Made by a program: the position numbers and the translations under genes
Source of the DNA: a virus
Direction: 5' to 3' (one strand)
Length of the DNA stretch: 23,106 nucleotides
Virus record (IMG/VR): IMGVR_UViG_3300047453_000042
Span: 1-23,106 of that record
Shown here: positions 1 through 7,897 of the stretch, one piece after another
Layout of the letters: each line of letters begins with the position of its first letter
Position numbering within the stretch: the first letter of the stretch is position 1
The notes under the pieces: model-generated
Seen by the model: the letters and a program-made list of their open reading frames with translations, nothing else
The model's database searches: none
Told to the model about the DNA's origin: nothing

Positions 1-12
1 GCCACCAAATTG

Positions 13-312
13 TTAAAATTCACATGTTGTTGTACCTTTTTCACCTTCTAATTCACACTCAAATGAAAGACCTACTCTAGATAGTTTTTCTTTTAGTTCG
101 TTTACTGCATGTTGTGGGTTAAGATATTCTCTACCTGCAATTGCACCAACAAAACCATTTACTACCTTTAGCACTTCTTCATCATGAATGTTATGAGCAC
201 CGATAACACTATCCTCAACTGATTGTCCATCTACTGTAGTACCTACAGAAGCAGCTGTTTTAGCACCTGAACCGACAACCATTTCATTCATATGTTGTTT
301 AAATGTTTTCAT
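13..312 (-). CDS. Small phage protein with MKTFK leader (99 aa)
   Basis: The protein starts with MKTFKQHMNE, the same kind of leader seen on several enzymes upstream in this genome. M-N-E before M is only an imperfect prohead-protease site. The rest is a small soluble protein with no motif that gives a function; it has no membrane segment and one Cys pair near the C-terminus. The RBS is good: AGAGGTAAAG lies just before the ATG. It is the last complete gene of the late structural cluster, 8 bases after the 39-residue gene. By leader and place I infer a virion-associated protein. Product unknown. Confidence 0.7.
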   Translation of the reverse strand: MKTFKQHMNEMVVGSGAKTAASVGTTVDGQSVEDSVIGAHNIHDEEVLKVVNGFVGAIAGREYLNPQHAVNELKEKLSRVGLSFECELEGEKGTTTCEF

Positions 313-320
313 CTTTACCT

Positions 321-440
321 CTATTTTTGTTCTTCACTATCATTTAAAGATTGTTCTTCTTCAGAATTATCCTGATACAAGACTTCTTGTTCAAAATCTG
401 ATAATTCTAATTCATCGACCATGTCTTTAAATTTTTTCAT
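321..440 (-). CDS. Small acidic protein (39 aa)
   Basis: This short reading frame starts at an ATG two bases after the TAG stop of the coiled-coil gene at 443-673. It ends with TAG just before the RBS of the next gene. It encodes MKKFKDMVDELELSDFEQ followed by a Glu/Asp/Gln/Ser-rich tail of about 20 residues. There is no clear Shine-Dalgarno of its own, so translation is probably coupled to the gene before it. Without it, 312-443 would be an unusually long gap for this region. The MKKFKDM start resembles the MKTFK leaders nearby. Function unknown; it could be a small scaffold-like or core protein. Confidence 0.55.
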   Translation of the reverse strand: MKKFKDMVDELELSDFEQEVLYQDNSEEEQSLNDSEEQK

Positions 441-442
441 TT

Positions 443-673
443 CTATTTTTTGCCATCTGCTACTTTTCTAGCTTCTGACTTTAATCCCTCTTTAGCTTTG
501 ACTATAAGATTATCTACCTCTTGAGCTGCACCAAATAATGCATTTAAGTTAGATTTTTGTTTTCCTAATTCCATTTCAAGTTGTTTAATACCATCTTGTG
601 TCTTAGCAAAATCTTCTTCTAGTCTTTTCTTTTCTTCCTCTAATTCCTGCCATGTAATTGCACCGTTTGCCAT
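443..673 (-). CDS. Coiled-coil structural or assembly protein (76 aa)
   Basis: Residues about 8-40 are almost pure heptad-pattern helix (LEEEKKRLEEDFAKTQDGIK and onward), followed by a second helical stretch to the C-terminus. This predicts an extended or oligomeric coiled coil. The ATG is preceded by TATAGGAG, a good RBS. It lies 21 bases after the fibre-like 152-residue gene, in the late structural cluster, so a role in virion assembly or a small structural part is likely. No enzymatic motif is visible. The identity is not known to me beyond resembling small coiled-coil proteins of T4-like marine phages. Confidence 0.7.
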   Translation of the reverse strand: MANGAITWQELEEEKKRLEEDFAKTQDGIKQLEMELGKQKSNLNALFGAAQEVDNLIVKAKEGLKSEARKVADGKK

Positions 674-693
674 AATATACTCCTATAATTTAA

Positions 694-1152
694 TTAAGCT
701 GTTGCGTAGCCGTTGCCACCTATAATATTCCAATTTGAGTTTTTAAACATCAAAGTTACACTTTCGCCAGGCGCATTTAAAAGTACTGAAGTATAACCCC
801 TTAAATTTGTAGGTGTTATAGTTACTACTTGTGTACCTGAAGTTGAAGTGTTTAGAATTATTTTGATTTGACCATCAGAACCGTCTGCTACAGTTAGTGT
901 TTCAGCAGCTGAGTTAGCGCTTACTTCTGTAACTGATTGAGTTAATGTTACTGCTGTAGATGAACCACTTGCTGTAACTGATTGTGAGGTGTCTGATAAT
1001 CCCAACCATGAAGGTATGTTATTAAATACATCGGCTGCTGTTATTTTCTTGTTGACAGGTGTACCACTTGGGTCATCCACAACATGAAATAAATCTGCAG
1101 CTGCTAGGTTATCACCTAAATCGGTCAATGCCGTTATTTTTTTGTCTGCCAT
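694..1152 (-). CDS. Fibre-like virion structural protein (152 aa)
   Basis: Residues 1-45 have the familiar phage pattern [21 protein letters not shown], then D-D-P-S-G-T and KKITAADVF, seen at the N-termini of many tail-fibre or fibre-attachment proteins. Residues 55-150 are Ser/Thr/Val-rich and beta-prone, ending in a Gly-rich tail (NWNIIGGNG). There is no signal peptide or membrane segment. It follows the Ig-like 188-residue gene and so probably belongs to the same virion surface module. The RBS TTTAGGAG sits 7 bases before the ATG. Structural role likely; exact position on the virion unknown. Confidence 0.75.
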   Translation of the reverse strand: MADKKITALTDLGDNLAAADLFHVVDDPSGTPVNKKITAADVFNNIPSWLGLSDTSQSVTASGSSTAVTLTQSVTEVSANSAAETLTVADGSDGQIKIILNTSTSGTQVVTITPTNLRGYTSVLLNAPGESVTLMFKNSNWNIIGGNGYATA

Positions 1153-1220
1153 TTTTTTCTCCTAAACCCTTTCGGGAATGCTACTCTATGCATACACATA
1201 GACCACTTTCTCATTATATG

Positions 1221-1248
1221 TATAAGGGCACCCTAAGGCACCCTTATA
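1221..1248 (-). other. Intergenic RNA hairpin between structural genes
   Basis: In the minus-strand RNA the arms UAUAAGGGUGCC and GGUGCCCUUAUA form a 12-bp stem including two G-U pairs, with loop UUAG. No U-tract follows, so a normal rho-independent terminator is unlikely. It could protect a 3' end, mark a processing site, or reduce read-through between the 188- and 152-residue genes. The rest of the 1153-1254 gap shows only the downstream RBS and a tiny CCC-GAAA-GGG hairpin at 1167-1176. Confidence 0.55.
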
Positions 1249-1254
1249 AATTAT

Positions 1255-1821
1255 TTATGCTGTTACTGTTATTGTACCAGCTGCTGTACCAATAGCTGAA
1301 CTATTAGTAATTGTTGCATTGGTTGTAGTACCAGTATCTTTGATTGTTCCACCATTAAGCGACATAGCGTTAGCACCAATTGATAGTTCATCACCAGCGT
1401 CTGTAGCTGCGTTACCAGCTGCAATTACTAATGTAAATATCAATTCATTAGTACCTGAACCACTAGCATACGATAATGTATGATTTGCATTGGTATCATT
1501 TACTACTGTTAATTGTGGTGTACCTGTAACTGTTACAGCCTCGTTAAATCTTGCTGTTACTGATAAAGTACCACCATCTGATTTATCAAATGCTGTAATG
1601 TTAAAATCAATACTTGTAATATCAGCCGCACCTAAAAGAGTTGTCAATCCACCGATTGCAACCAAAACTTCTGGTGTCGCACTTGTGTTTCCGTTACCTG
1701 TTAATTTTGAACCTGCTTCTCTCACCCAACCACTAGTTGTAGCAAAGACTTCTTTCTTCTCTGCTGTAGTTAAGTTCTTAGGTTTAGATTCATCAGCATC
1801 GGATGCTCCCCATAAACTCAT
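1255..1821 (-). CDS. Virion surface protein with bacterial Ig-like domain (188 aa)
   Basis: Residues 1-60 (MSLWGASDADESKPKNLT, then a helix with GWVREAG) form a head module I recognise from T4-like marine phage structural proteins. Residues about 70-180 match the bacterial surface-adhesin repeat pattern: VTVTGTPQLTV, then SYASGSGTNELIFTLVIAAG, then ANAMSLNGGTIKD. In large bacterial adhesins such Ig-like beta-sandwich domains are repeated; here there is one copy. I infer a decoration or fibre protein that can bind carbohydrate or a cell surface. It is the first gene after a TATAAATA late promoter and has a strong RBS (AAAGGAGAG). Structural role fairly sure, binding role a guess. Confidence 0.8.
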   Translation of the reverse strand: MSLWGASDADESKPKNLTTAEKKEVFATTSGWVREAGSKLTGNGNTSATPEVLVAIGGLTTLLGAADITSIDFNITAFDKSDGGTLSVTARFNEAVTVTGTPQLTVVNDTNANHTLSYASGSGTNELIFTLVIAAGNAATDAGDELSIGANAMSLNGGTIKDTGTTTNATITNSSAIGTAAGTITVTA

Positions 1822-1845
1822 AATTTCTCTCCTTTTACTAAATAA

Positions 1846-1861
1846 ATTAATTGCAATTAAT
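1846..1861. repeat. 16-bp perfect palindrome in a 5' leader
   Basis: ATTAATTGCAATTAAT reads the same on both strands. It lies between the late promoter at 1883-1890 and the start of the Ig-like structural gene at 1821, so it would be in the untranslated leader. It could be a protein-binding site or an AU-rich RNA hairpin. AT-rich chance palindromes are possible. Confidence 0.4.
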
Positions 1862-1882
1862 CACCTTTTTAATGTATAACAC

Positions 1883-1890
1883 TATTTATA
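1883..1890 (-). promoter_or_regulatory. T4-type late promoter (TATAAATA)
   Basis: The minus strand reads TATAAATA exactly, with 61 bases between it and the ATG of the structural gene at 1821. In T4-like phages this octamer alone marks late promoters, read by the gp55-type sigma factor with the sliding clamp. It would drive the structural gene run 13-1821. Confidence 0.75.
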
Positions 1891-1900
1891 AGATTAGGTA

Positions 1901-2383
1901 TTATAAACCTAGTTTTTTGAGGTCGGATATGACTTGTTGTGGTGATTTAAAGCGTATGCCTATACCACCTCTATCGTTGAATTGTTTAATATTTTTTGGG
2001 AAATCATCAATTAAAACATTTTGTTTACTACCCTTTCTAGCGTAATCTTGTTTTTGATGTCTTTTAACTAGATGTATCTTACTTGAAGGTAAACCTAGAT
2101 TCTTTTGAATCCAGGCTAATTTACCTTTCTTACAATTGGGGTCATGAGTTTCTCTTACAAATGCTGATAATATCTTTACATCATGCTTTTGTATATATGA
2201 CCACATCTGTTTTGAACCAGGATACCAAGGCATATCTGACCAAAACTTCCCGTATTCTCTTATCTTTACCCAACGGTCAGCTGGTTGCATACGAGACCAA
2301 TTGTTTATTTTAAATCCGTGAACCTTTTCAACTTGCCTTACAAAGTCGCAAAGCACTCCGTCCATGTCCACATATATTATCAC
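1901..2383 (-). CDS. HAD-family 5'(3')-nucleotidase-like phosphatase (160 aa)
   Basis: Motif I is DMDGVLCDF (nucleophile Asp6, general acid Asp8). Motif II is the Ser in ILSAF (about 73), a Lys-rich stretch at 107-120 can supply motif III, and motif IV is LIDDFPKNI (Asp126, Asp127). The length of 160 residues and the DMDGVLCDF start fit the small HAD group that includes 5'(3')-deoxyribonucleotidases and phage nucleotidases. It would remove phosphate from nucleotides or possibly from nucleic-acid ends. It overlaps the zinc-ribbon gene upstream by 4 bases (ATGA), so it is translationally coupled to the operon of nucleotide enzymes. Unlike its neighbours it has no capsid-targeting leader. HAD family sure, substrate unknown. 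Confidence 0.85.
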   Translation of the reverse strand: MIIYVDMDGVLCDFVRQVEKVHGFKINNWSRMQPADRWVKIREYGKFWSDMPWYPGSKQMWSYIQKHDVKILSAFVRETHDPNCKKGKLAWIQKNLGLPSSKIHLVKRHQKQDYARKGSKQNVLIDDFPKNIKQFNDRGGIGIRFKSPQQVISDLKKLGL

Positions 2384-3141
2384 TTATCAAACTCTACTTC
2401 TGGATTAGGGTCTACTTTACTAGCAGGAGTACCCACCATAGTCTTTTCTTTATCTTTTTTTTCTTCACGCCTGTTATTTGCTGGTCTAGATTTTTGTGTT
2501 AGACTTGCACCACAATTTACACATTTCTCAGCATCCATCTTATTCATATGTCCACATGCAGGACATTTTATTTTTGAATCGACTTCACTCAGGCTTTTTT
2601 TTTCTTCAGTCTTTAACCACTTAGCGTCATCTTCTCTTTTTTCTTCTTCTGAAGCAGCTTGATTCCAAATGTCATGTACTGTGTCTCTTAAAGATTTAAC
2701 TTCTTCGATTTCTTTTTCTTCTTCATTTACTGATTCATTTACTCTGTAATAAATCTTTTTGATTTCTTGAGCAGTTAACCCCATTTGACCATAATACTTT
2801 TTGATTAAGTCATTTAAACTCATAGAACCAGCGTCATCTTCAACATCCATTAAGAAGTCTTTAACACCACCTTCTTCTAGTTCTACTGATTCACCCTTAA
2901 CAGACCTTTGTTGTTTATTCATTTTGTCTGCTTTAGGTTCTTCATTTTTTGCTGTATGCATTTTATCTATTTTATTAAAGAAAGCTTTTTTCTCCTGGTC
3001 AGACATTGCACCAATACCTTTACCAGCTTTTTCAAGTTCTTTCTTAAATAATTGTTTATAATCTTCTGACTGTTTGCCTTCAGTTACGCCTGCTACTAAG
3101 TCTTCTAGACTACCTTCTCTTGTCTTTAAATATTTTGACAT
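2380..3141 (-). CDS. Zinc-ribbon modular protein, probably capsid-packaged (253 aa)
   Basis: The N-terminal module MSKYLKTREGSLEDLVAG with GIGAMSDQEKKAFFNKID (about 42-59) is one I recognise from T4-like marine phages. Val19-Thr20-Glu21 before Gly22 fits a prohead-protease site, as does Leu88-Glu-Glu90 before Gly91, which opens the next module (GVKDFLMDVEDD onward). Residues 190-215 are a zinc ribbon (C193-x2-C196, C207-x2-C210). The C-terminal 40 residues are Lys/Arg/Glu-rich and look disordered. Its ATG overlaps the stop of the 704-residue gene (TAATG). I infer a head-interior protein with domains separated by cleavage; the zinc ribbon may bind nucleic acid. No enzyme activity visible. Confidence 0.75.
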   Translation of the reverse strand: MSKYLKTREGSLEDLVAGVTEGKQSEDYKQLFKKELEKAGKGIGAMSDQEKKAFFNKIDKMHTAKNEEPKADKMNKQQRSVKGESVELEEGGVKDFLMDVEDDAGSMSLNDLIKKYYGQMGLTAQEIKKIYYRVNESVNEEEKEIEEVKSLRDTVHDIWNQAASEEEKREDDAKWLKTEEKKSLSEVDSKIKCPACGHMNKMDAEKCVNCGASLTQKSRPANNRREEKKDKEKTMVGTPASKVDPNPEVEFDK

Positions 3142-5255
3142 TAGTCTTTCTCCTTGTTTAATAATTTATTTACAAGGTTTCTTGCACCCTCGTATTCATC
3201 AATGTTTAGTTTTTTCTTAACAATATTAGTAGCAGTACCGAATTTAACATTTTCAGCGTCTTTACCATATCGTTTTTTGAAATCTTTCATAGGTAGTTTG
3301 TCTGCAACTTTCTTGACCATGTCTACTTGTTTGTCTGTCAAGTCTGCCTCTTGTACTGATTCAGCCATATCATAACCTTTTGCTTTATATTTGTCCCAAT
3401 CAGATTTATCTATAACTATTACTTTGTTATTTTTAACAACCATCATTTCTTTGTTAGGGTCTTTTAGTTGTCTTGATTCTTCTACTTCTTCTGAAGCTCT
3501 AACTTTTTTTGCTAAATCAGAATCAGCACCACCCCATGTGCCAGATGATTTAGTTACAAATGAATTTACTCTTGCAAATGCCCATTGTTGTTGACTTGCA
3601 CCAGGTCTATGTCCACCTTTCCATGCGGCCATACCTCTATCGTATACTTTCTTTAAGATACCATATGGCATGCCTGTTTTCTTTGCCTTTGTTTCTAATC
3701 CTTTTATTTTCTCTGTAATATATTTGTTAGTGTCTTCTTCTAGTTCTTCACCTAAAATTTTATTTGTAGGCATGATACCTACACTATTTAATTTTTTCAA
3801 GAAGTCTAAATGGTCATTGCCTGTACCTTTCAGTACATATACACCTTTCAATTTAGGTCCTACATTTTTCATTTTCTTGCCTGTCTTTGTACCAGCAAGT
3901 GTCTTATCAAATAAATCTGGATTTCTTGTGTAAGTATATTTAACAGTCATTGGTTTATTCATACTAGGTAAAGACATCTCATCTAATGATTTATCTTCTA
4001 TTGGTTCAAAACTTTCTTTTGTAACTCTTACACCAAACTTTGCCTTTACTTTATCTGCAAGTTCATGAGCATTTTTACCTTCAAACTCTATGTTGCCACC
4101 AGCGTCATCATCTACATAATCAATACCTGATTTGTTTTTCTTAATGAAGTCTGCAATTTGTTTCTTGTCTGAATGTACTGTTGCAAAGTATTCTGTAAGT
4201 TCTGTTTCTTCTTTAAGTGAATATCCTATCATTGAATCGTTAGTGGTAGGTTTTTTTAATTTAACAATTTTTAAAAAACCTCTATTTCTATGATGTACAC
4301 TCATTTTTAAATCTTTTTCATCAGAAGACAAAGAAAGGACTTCGTTATCTTTAGAGGTATCTACAAGAGCATATTTAAATTTAACTGATTCTTGTACTTC
4401 TTCTTTAGATATAATTCTTTTAATATCCATAGGACTTAAATTATGTTTTTGAGAAAGTCTACTTCCTGCTAGTGTACTAACAAAAGGTATGTCTGCCTTG
4501 TATAGTGTAATCAAAGCATCCTTGTTACTATCAATCTTATCAAATATTTTCATTAAAGGTTCAGGGGTTATTCTTTTGCCTCTTAAAGGTTCATATGCCT
4601 TTTTAAGTTTATCAACCATAGCTTTGTTAAAGGTCATTTCATCTAATTCTATTTCTTCTGTTTTAACCTTTTCTTCTTTGTCTTTGAAATGTTTATATGC
4701 AACACCTACTGTTAAAGGTACTTCACCTGTTTGTGGATTTGGTTCAGGTTTAATTGCCTTATTTTTTTCATTTTCAAGTTTTGTTTTGAGCATTGCTATG
4801 TCATTTTTTAATGACTGAATTTCTTTATCTTTATCTTTATCATCTTTGATAATTTTATCTTTTTCTCCAGCTGTATCTTTTCTACCAGCAGAAGCGTCTT
4901 TACCAAAATCAGGATTATACTCTTTTAATTCTTCTTCAGATTTAAGACCATAACTTTTTAGTTTCTTTTCAAAGTCATGTGCATGTTGCCTGTAATCAAA
5001 TACTCTAGCTTTTCTTGTACCATCTTGTGTTTTATAAGAAACAATGTATTGACCAGTAGGAACTCTTTCGACTTTTTCCATTGCAATTTCTTCGCCTAGC
5101 ACTTGTTTAACTGTTTTAACATCTAGATTAAGTTCTTTAGCAATTTTTTCTGCACTATCACCAGCAAAGGCCATAGTATAGATATCTTTCATCTTACCTT
5201 CAAACATTCTTACTTGTTCTAAAAGTTCACCTGTTGTCTTTCTATATCTACTCAT
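3141..5255 (-). CDS. Multi-domain capsid-interior polyprotein candidate (704 aa)
   Basis: This is a chain of small domains joined by acidic linkers. Residues 1-60 hold a helix-turn-helix (SAEKIAKELNLDVKTVKQVL). A charged coiled coil spans about 130-170. Small folds follow at about 205-285, 290-335 and 356-410 (FATVHSDKKQIADF). A GMPYGILKKVYDRGMAAWKG module with GGHRPGASQQQWAFARVNSF lies at about 528-566, and DFKKRYGKDAENVKFGTATN at 658-677; both are shared by marine phage virion proteins (possibly DUF5824 for the former, from memory). Likely protease sites sit at domain borders: MFE19/G, VQE289/S, VEE593/S, VQE636/A. The start has RBS GAGGAAACA. No catalytic residues are recognisable. I infer that it is cut into pieces inside the head; this is not shown directly. 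Confidence 0.8.
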   Translation of the reverse strand: MSRYRKTTGELLEQVRMFEGKMKDIYTMAFAGDSAEKIAKELNLDVKTVKQVLGEEIAMEKVERVPTGQYIVSYKTQDGTRKARVFDYRQHAHDFEKKLKSYGLKSEEELKEYNPDFGKDASAGRKDTAGEKDKIIKDDKDKDKEIQSLKNDIAMLKTKLENEKNKAIKPEPNPQTGEVPLTVGVAYKHFKDKEEKVKTEEIELDEMTFNKAMVDKLKKAYEPLRGKRITPEPLMKIFDKIDSNKDALITLYKADIPFVSTLAGSRLSQKHNLSPMDIKRIISKEEVQESVKFKYALVDTSKDNEVLSLSSDEKDLKMSVHHRNRGFLKIVKLKKPTTNDSMIGYSLKEETELTEYFATVHSDKKQIADFIKKNKSGIDYVDDDAGGNIEFEGKNAHELADKVKAKFGVRVTKESFEPIEDKSLDEMSLPSMNKPMTVKYTYTRNPDLFDKTLAGTKTGKKMKNVGPKLKGVYVLKGTGNDHLDFLKKLNSVGIMPTNKILGEELEEDTNKYITEKIKGLETKAKKTGMPYGILKKVYDRGMAAWKGGHRPGASQQQWAFARVNSFVTKSSGTWGGADSDLAKKVRASEEVEESRQLKDPNKEMMVVKNNKVIVIDKSDWDKYKAKGYDMAESVQEADLTDKQVDMVKKVADKLPMKDFKKRYGKDAENVKFGTATNIVKKKLNIDEYEGARNLVNKLLNKEKD

Positions 5256-5263
5256 TGTTTCCT

Positions 5264-5605
5264 CTAGTCTAAATCAGATACTTTAGTTTTAGCAGTCCAC
5301 ATTCTGCATGACCAGTATCTTGCTGTTGTTTTATCTTTAGCAGTATCACACTTGTGTCTTGCTCTGAAACTTTTTCTTCTCTCTGGGTCATCTCTCTTGA
5401 TACTCAATCCTGTTGTATCACCAAAAGATACTTTGACCACATTACCTTTATCATTCTTAACATATACATAAAACTTCTTACTACCACCTCTTATTGGGTC
5501 GTTGAGTTTTACTTTCTTTCCTTGATATTCTGCCTCTGTAATCTCTAGTTCTTCGTCCAGATGTGCATATATATCATCTTCTGCATACTCTTTGAATGTT
5601 TTCAT
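5264..5605 (-). CDS. Nested late gene: separate copy of the C-terminal module (113 aa)
   Basis: Met765 of the 877-residue protein opens MKTFKEYAEDD, the same leader type as the real start of the adenylate kinase (MKTFKQYI). An exact late promoter TATAAATA lies 26 bases upstream (5632-5639), and AAAGGA about 10 bases before the ATG can act as RBS. The 113-residue product would be cut at ITE24/A (and perhaps LDE18), leaving the module that ends in RARHKCDTAKDKTTARYWSC. Either this was once a separate gene that fused in frame with the one before it, or both products are made. I favour internal expression. The module's function is unknown; it occurs in marine phage virion proteins as far as I recall. 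Confidence 0.6.
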   Translation of the reverse strand: MKTFKEYAEDDIYAHLDEELEITEAEYQGKKVKLNDPIRGGSKKFYVYVKNDKGNVVKVSFGDTTGLSIKRDDPERRKSFRARHKCDTAKDKTTARYWSCRMWTAKTKVSDLD

Positions 5606-7897
5606 CTTATATTTATCCTTTCTACTATCCTTATTTATAGTATTCTCAGGAGTTCTTAATTTAGAATCAACAGGTTTCTCTGTTGGTGTTTCTCCTGGTG
5701 TTACTTCTTTTGTATGATTAGCATAGTCTTGGCCTATCTCATATGATTCAGGCACACAGTTAGGTACTTGTTTACCATTTTTAGTTTTCATACCTACTTG
5801 TTTATAGCCTGACCAACAAGCGTCTTTTAAATCTTTCTTAAATTCACCAAACATCTTTTTATATTTTTGTGTATGTTTGGATGGTTTAGTTTTTGCTTTA
5901 TCATCACCAGGCGCTGGTTTATATCCAGGTTTTGTAGTATCTTGTGATTTGAAATGGTCTGCCCTTTTATCTTTGACATCTTTACTTAAACCTTTATAAT
6001 ATTTTTTAGGTTGTGTTCCTTTTTTCTTCTTGACATCTCTGTCCTGTTCTATGTTTTTTGTATGGCCATCATCAGTCTTTTCATTAACTGCCTCAAAACC
6101 ATAATCTACATTTAGGTCATATTCTCTCATTTCTATTTCCCTGTTTGATGATACAGGTACACAATCCCAAATCCAACATTTATGTAAATTGTTATTGTTG
6201 TCTTCAATTACTATATAATTTGTACCTCTTCTTTTAACTACACCTTGTACATCTTCTTTAACATAATTAACTTTATCGTTTAGGTTAAATATCATTTCTC
6301 TGATATACATATCTCTTATTTGATTTTGTTCAAATTCTTCTAAACTAGCAATAGGTTTAAAGTTATAACCCATATGATGATTTACTGAAGCAGCTAATTT
6401 CTTTCTATTATAAGATACTCTCATACCTGTTGCAACTGCTTTAAATAATTCTTGAGCCCCTTTATATGATGGTGGTAATCCTTTTGCGAATGTTTCAAAG
6501 TCATCATTCTTAACAGCAGCTCTCATTTTACTTGCACTCATACCTGAAGCGCCTTCAGCGTCTGGGTCTCTTTCACCAGCACTAATAACTTTGATATTTT
6601 TAAAATCGTAAAACCCACTTCTCATTTTTACACCATTATATCTTTTAATAAGTGTTTCAAATTCTCTTACTCTATCAGAACCTACAACCATAGTTATATT
6701 TTCAAATCCTTTTTTATACTCTTGTACCATAATATCTAAGACCATATTTGATGATGGTATTCTAAACATGTTTTTATATTGTGGAAACATGTCTCTCATG
6801 AATTTAATCTTTTGTGTTACTGTTAATGGGTTCTTTTGTACATCTTGTGATTTACTTAAATAGATATGTCTTATATCTCCAGGTGTACTTGCCACTTTCT
6901 TAATTAATTTTTCATGACCTATTGTAGGTGGATTAAATCTACCAAATGTTAATACTAAAGTTTTATTTACTGCTTCTTTTAATTCGAGTTCTTCATGCTT
7001 TTGTAAATCTGCAATTTCTTTATCATCTATTTTATCATCTTCTAAAATCTCTTTTAATTTTTTATAGAATTTTAGATAATGGTATTTTTCTAACATTTTA
7101 TAGATAACATTTTTAGGCAATTTATTCTTCTTACCATATTCTCTGATTTCATCAGGTGTCATATCAGTAGCAAAAGCATCCCTTCTATCTGTAGTTAGTG
7201 TATCACCTATCTCTTTAAATCTTCTAATACTATCTTCTATTTCTTCTAGTTTTTTATTTACTCTATCTTGTAGATTAAGAACATCATTGTTTGTTAGATT
7301 GCTAAGTTCATCGTAATCTATTAAATCTCTTTTTAGTTCACCTTTAATTACATCCAACTCTCTGACTTTCTTTTGAAAATCTGCTTCATATTTTTCTGGT
7401 TCAAATGTATCAGGCTCTGGTTTTCTTTCCCATGTATTATTTTCTATATCAAATACACCATCTGCCATTTCATTATTTTTTCTTTCTACTTCAGGGTCAG
7501 TCATTACATAATAGTTTACAGGATGTTCTGTGCCTGGTATATTTTTACCATTTATGTCTTTTAATTTTTTAGACCACTCTAATCTTTTTGCTTCTTGTTC
7601 ATCTTTTGGCACATCAAACAATACATTGATATCTAAATCAGCGTCATTACGATATCTTTTTGTAAGTATAGAACCTATTAAAGAGTATCTTACGACAGGT
7701 GCAAGTTTTTCAAACTCTTTTAATTGTGTATTAATAATATCTAAGACTTCCTGTTTAAGTTTTGGATTTTCAGTATCAGCGTCATCAAATACACCTGGCG
7801 CATAGATACGCCTTGGTATATCAATAATTGATTCTTTAATCTCCACTTCTTTACCTGTAGATATAAAGTCTTTAAATTTTTTAAGAAAGTCTATCAT
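5264..7897 (-). CDS. Pol-beta-type plus HIGH-type nucleotidyltransferase polyprotein (877 aa)
   Basis: Start is set at 7897 because its ATG overlaps the previous stop by 4 bases; an in-frame start 12 codons earlier is unlikely. Domains: leader to IKE22/S; Pol-beta-type nucleotidyltransferase at about 30-160 (G75-S76, then D87-x-D89); helical linker to about 300; site LKE308/A; HIGH-type adenylyl/cytidylyltransferase at 311-490 (GRFNPPTIGH, H328; SGMSASKMR at 451-459 like ISSTxxR, as in NMN adenylyltransferases); small fold at 540-600; basic module with KKYYKGLSKDVKDKRADHFK (about 631-650); CWSGYKQVGMKTKNGKQVPN at 694-713; then after ITE788/A a module ending in FRARHKCDTAKDKTTARYWS. The fusion and cleavage pattern suggest several packaged products. 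Substrates unknown. Confidence 0.85.
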   Translation of the reverse strand: MIDFLKKFKDFISTGKEVEIKESIIDIPRRIYAPGVFDDADTENPKLKQEVLDIINTQLKEFEKLAPVVRYSLIGSILTKRYRNDADLDINVLFDVPKDEQEAKRLEWSKKLKDINGKNIPGTEHPVNYYVMTDPEVERKNNEMADGVFDIENNTWERKPEPDTFEPEKYEADFQKKVRELDVIKGELKRDLIDYDELSNLTNNDVLNLQDRVNKKLEEIEDSIRRFKEIGDTLTTDRRDAFATDMTPDEIREYGKKNKLPKNVIYKMLEKYHYLKFYKKLKEILEDDKIDDKEIADLQKHEELELKEAVNKTLVLTFGRFNPPTIGHEKLIKKVASTPGDIRHIYLSKSQDVQKNPLTVTQKIKFMRDMFPQYKNMFRIPSSNMVLDIMVQEYKKGFENITMVVGSDRVREFETLIKRYNGVKMRSGFYDFKNIKVISAGERDPDAEGASGMSASKMRAAVKNDDFETFAKGLPPSYKGAQELFKAVATGMRVSYNRKKLAASVNHHMGYNFKPIASLEEFEQNQIRDMYIREMIFNLNDKVNYVKEDVQGVVKRRGTNYIVIEDNNNNLHKCWIWDCVPVSSNREIEMREYDLNVDYGFEAVNEKTDDGHTKNIEQDRDVKKKKGTQPKKYYKGLSKDVKDKRADHFKSQDTTKPGYKPAPGDDKAKTKPSKHTQKYKKMFGEFKKDLKDACWSGYKQVGMKTKNGKQVPNCVPESYEIGQDYANHTKEVTPGETPTEKPVDSKLRTPENTINKDSRKDKYKMKTFKEYAEDDIYAHLDEELEITEAEYQGKKVKLNDPIRGGSKKFYVYVKNDKGNVVKVSFGDTTGLSIKRDDPERRKSFRARHKCDTAKDKTTARYWSCRMWTAKTKVSDLD
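5632..5639 (-). promoter_or_regulatory. T4-type late promoter inside an ORF
   Basis: Exact TATAAATA on the minus strand, inside the 877-residue reading frame and 26 bases before the internal ATG at 5605. A second, weaker match (GATAAATA) lies 16 bases further on, at 5612-5619. The spacing to an internal MKTFK start argues that it is used. Confidence 0.65.

Noticed and set aside
1252-1259. CATAAATA on the minus strand, close to the late promoter octamer
   Set aside because: The first base differs, it overlaps the stop of the 188-residue gene, and a stable hairpin would lie in the leader. The other five sites match exactly, so I do not call it.
1059-2662. Several open frames on the plus strand across 1059-2662 and elsewhere
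   Set aside because: All lie opposite well-supported minus-strand genes, lack RBS and plausible proteins, and reflect codon bias of the real strand.
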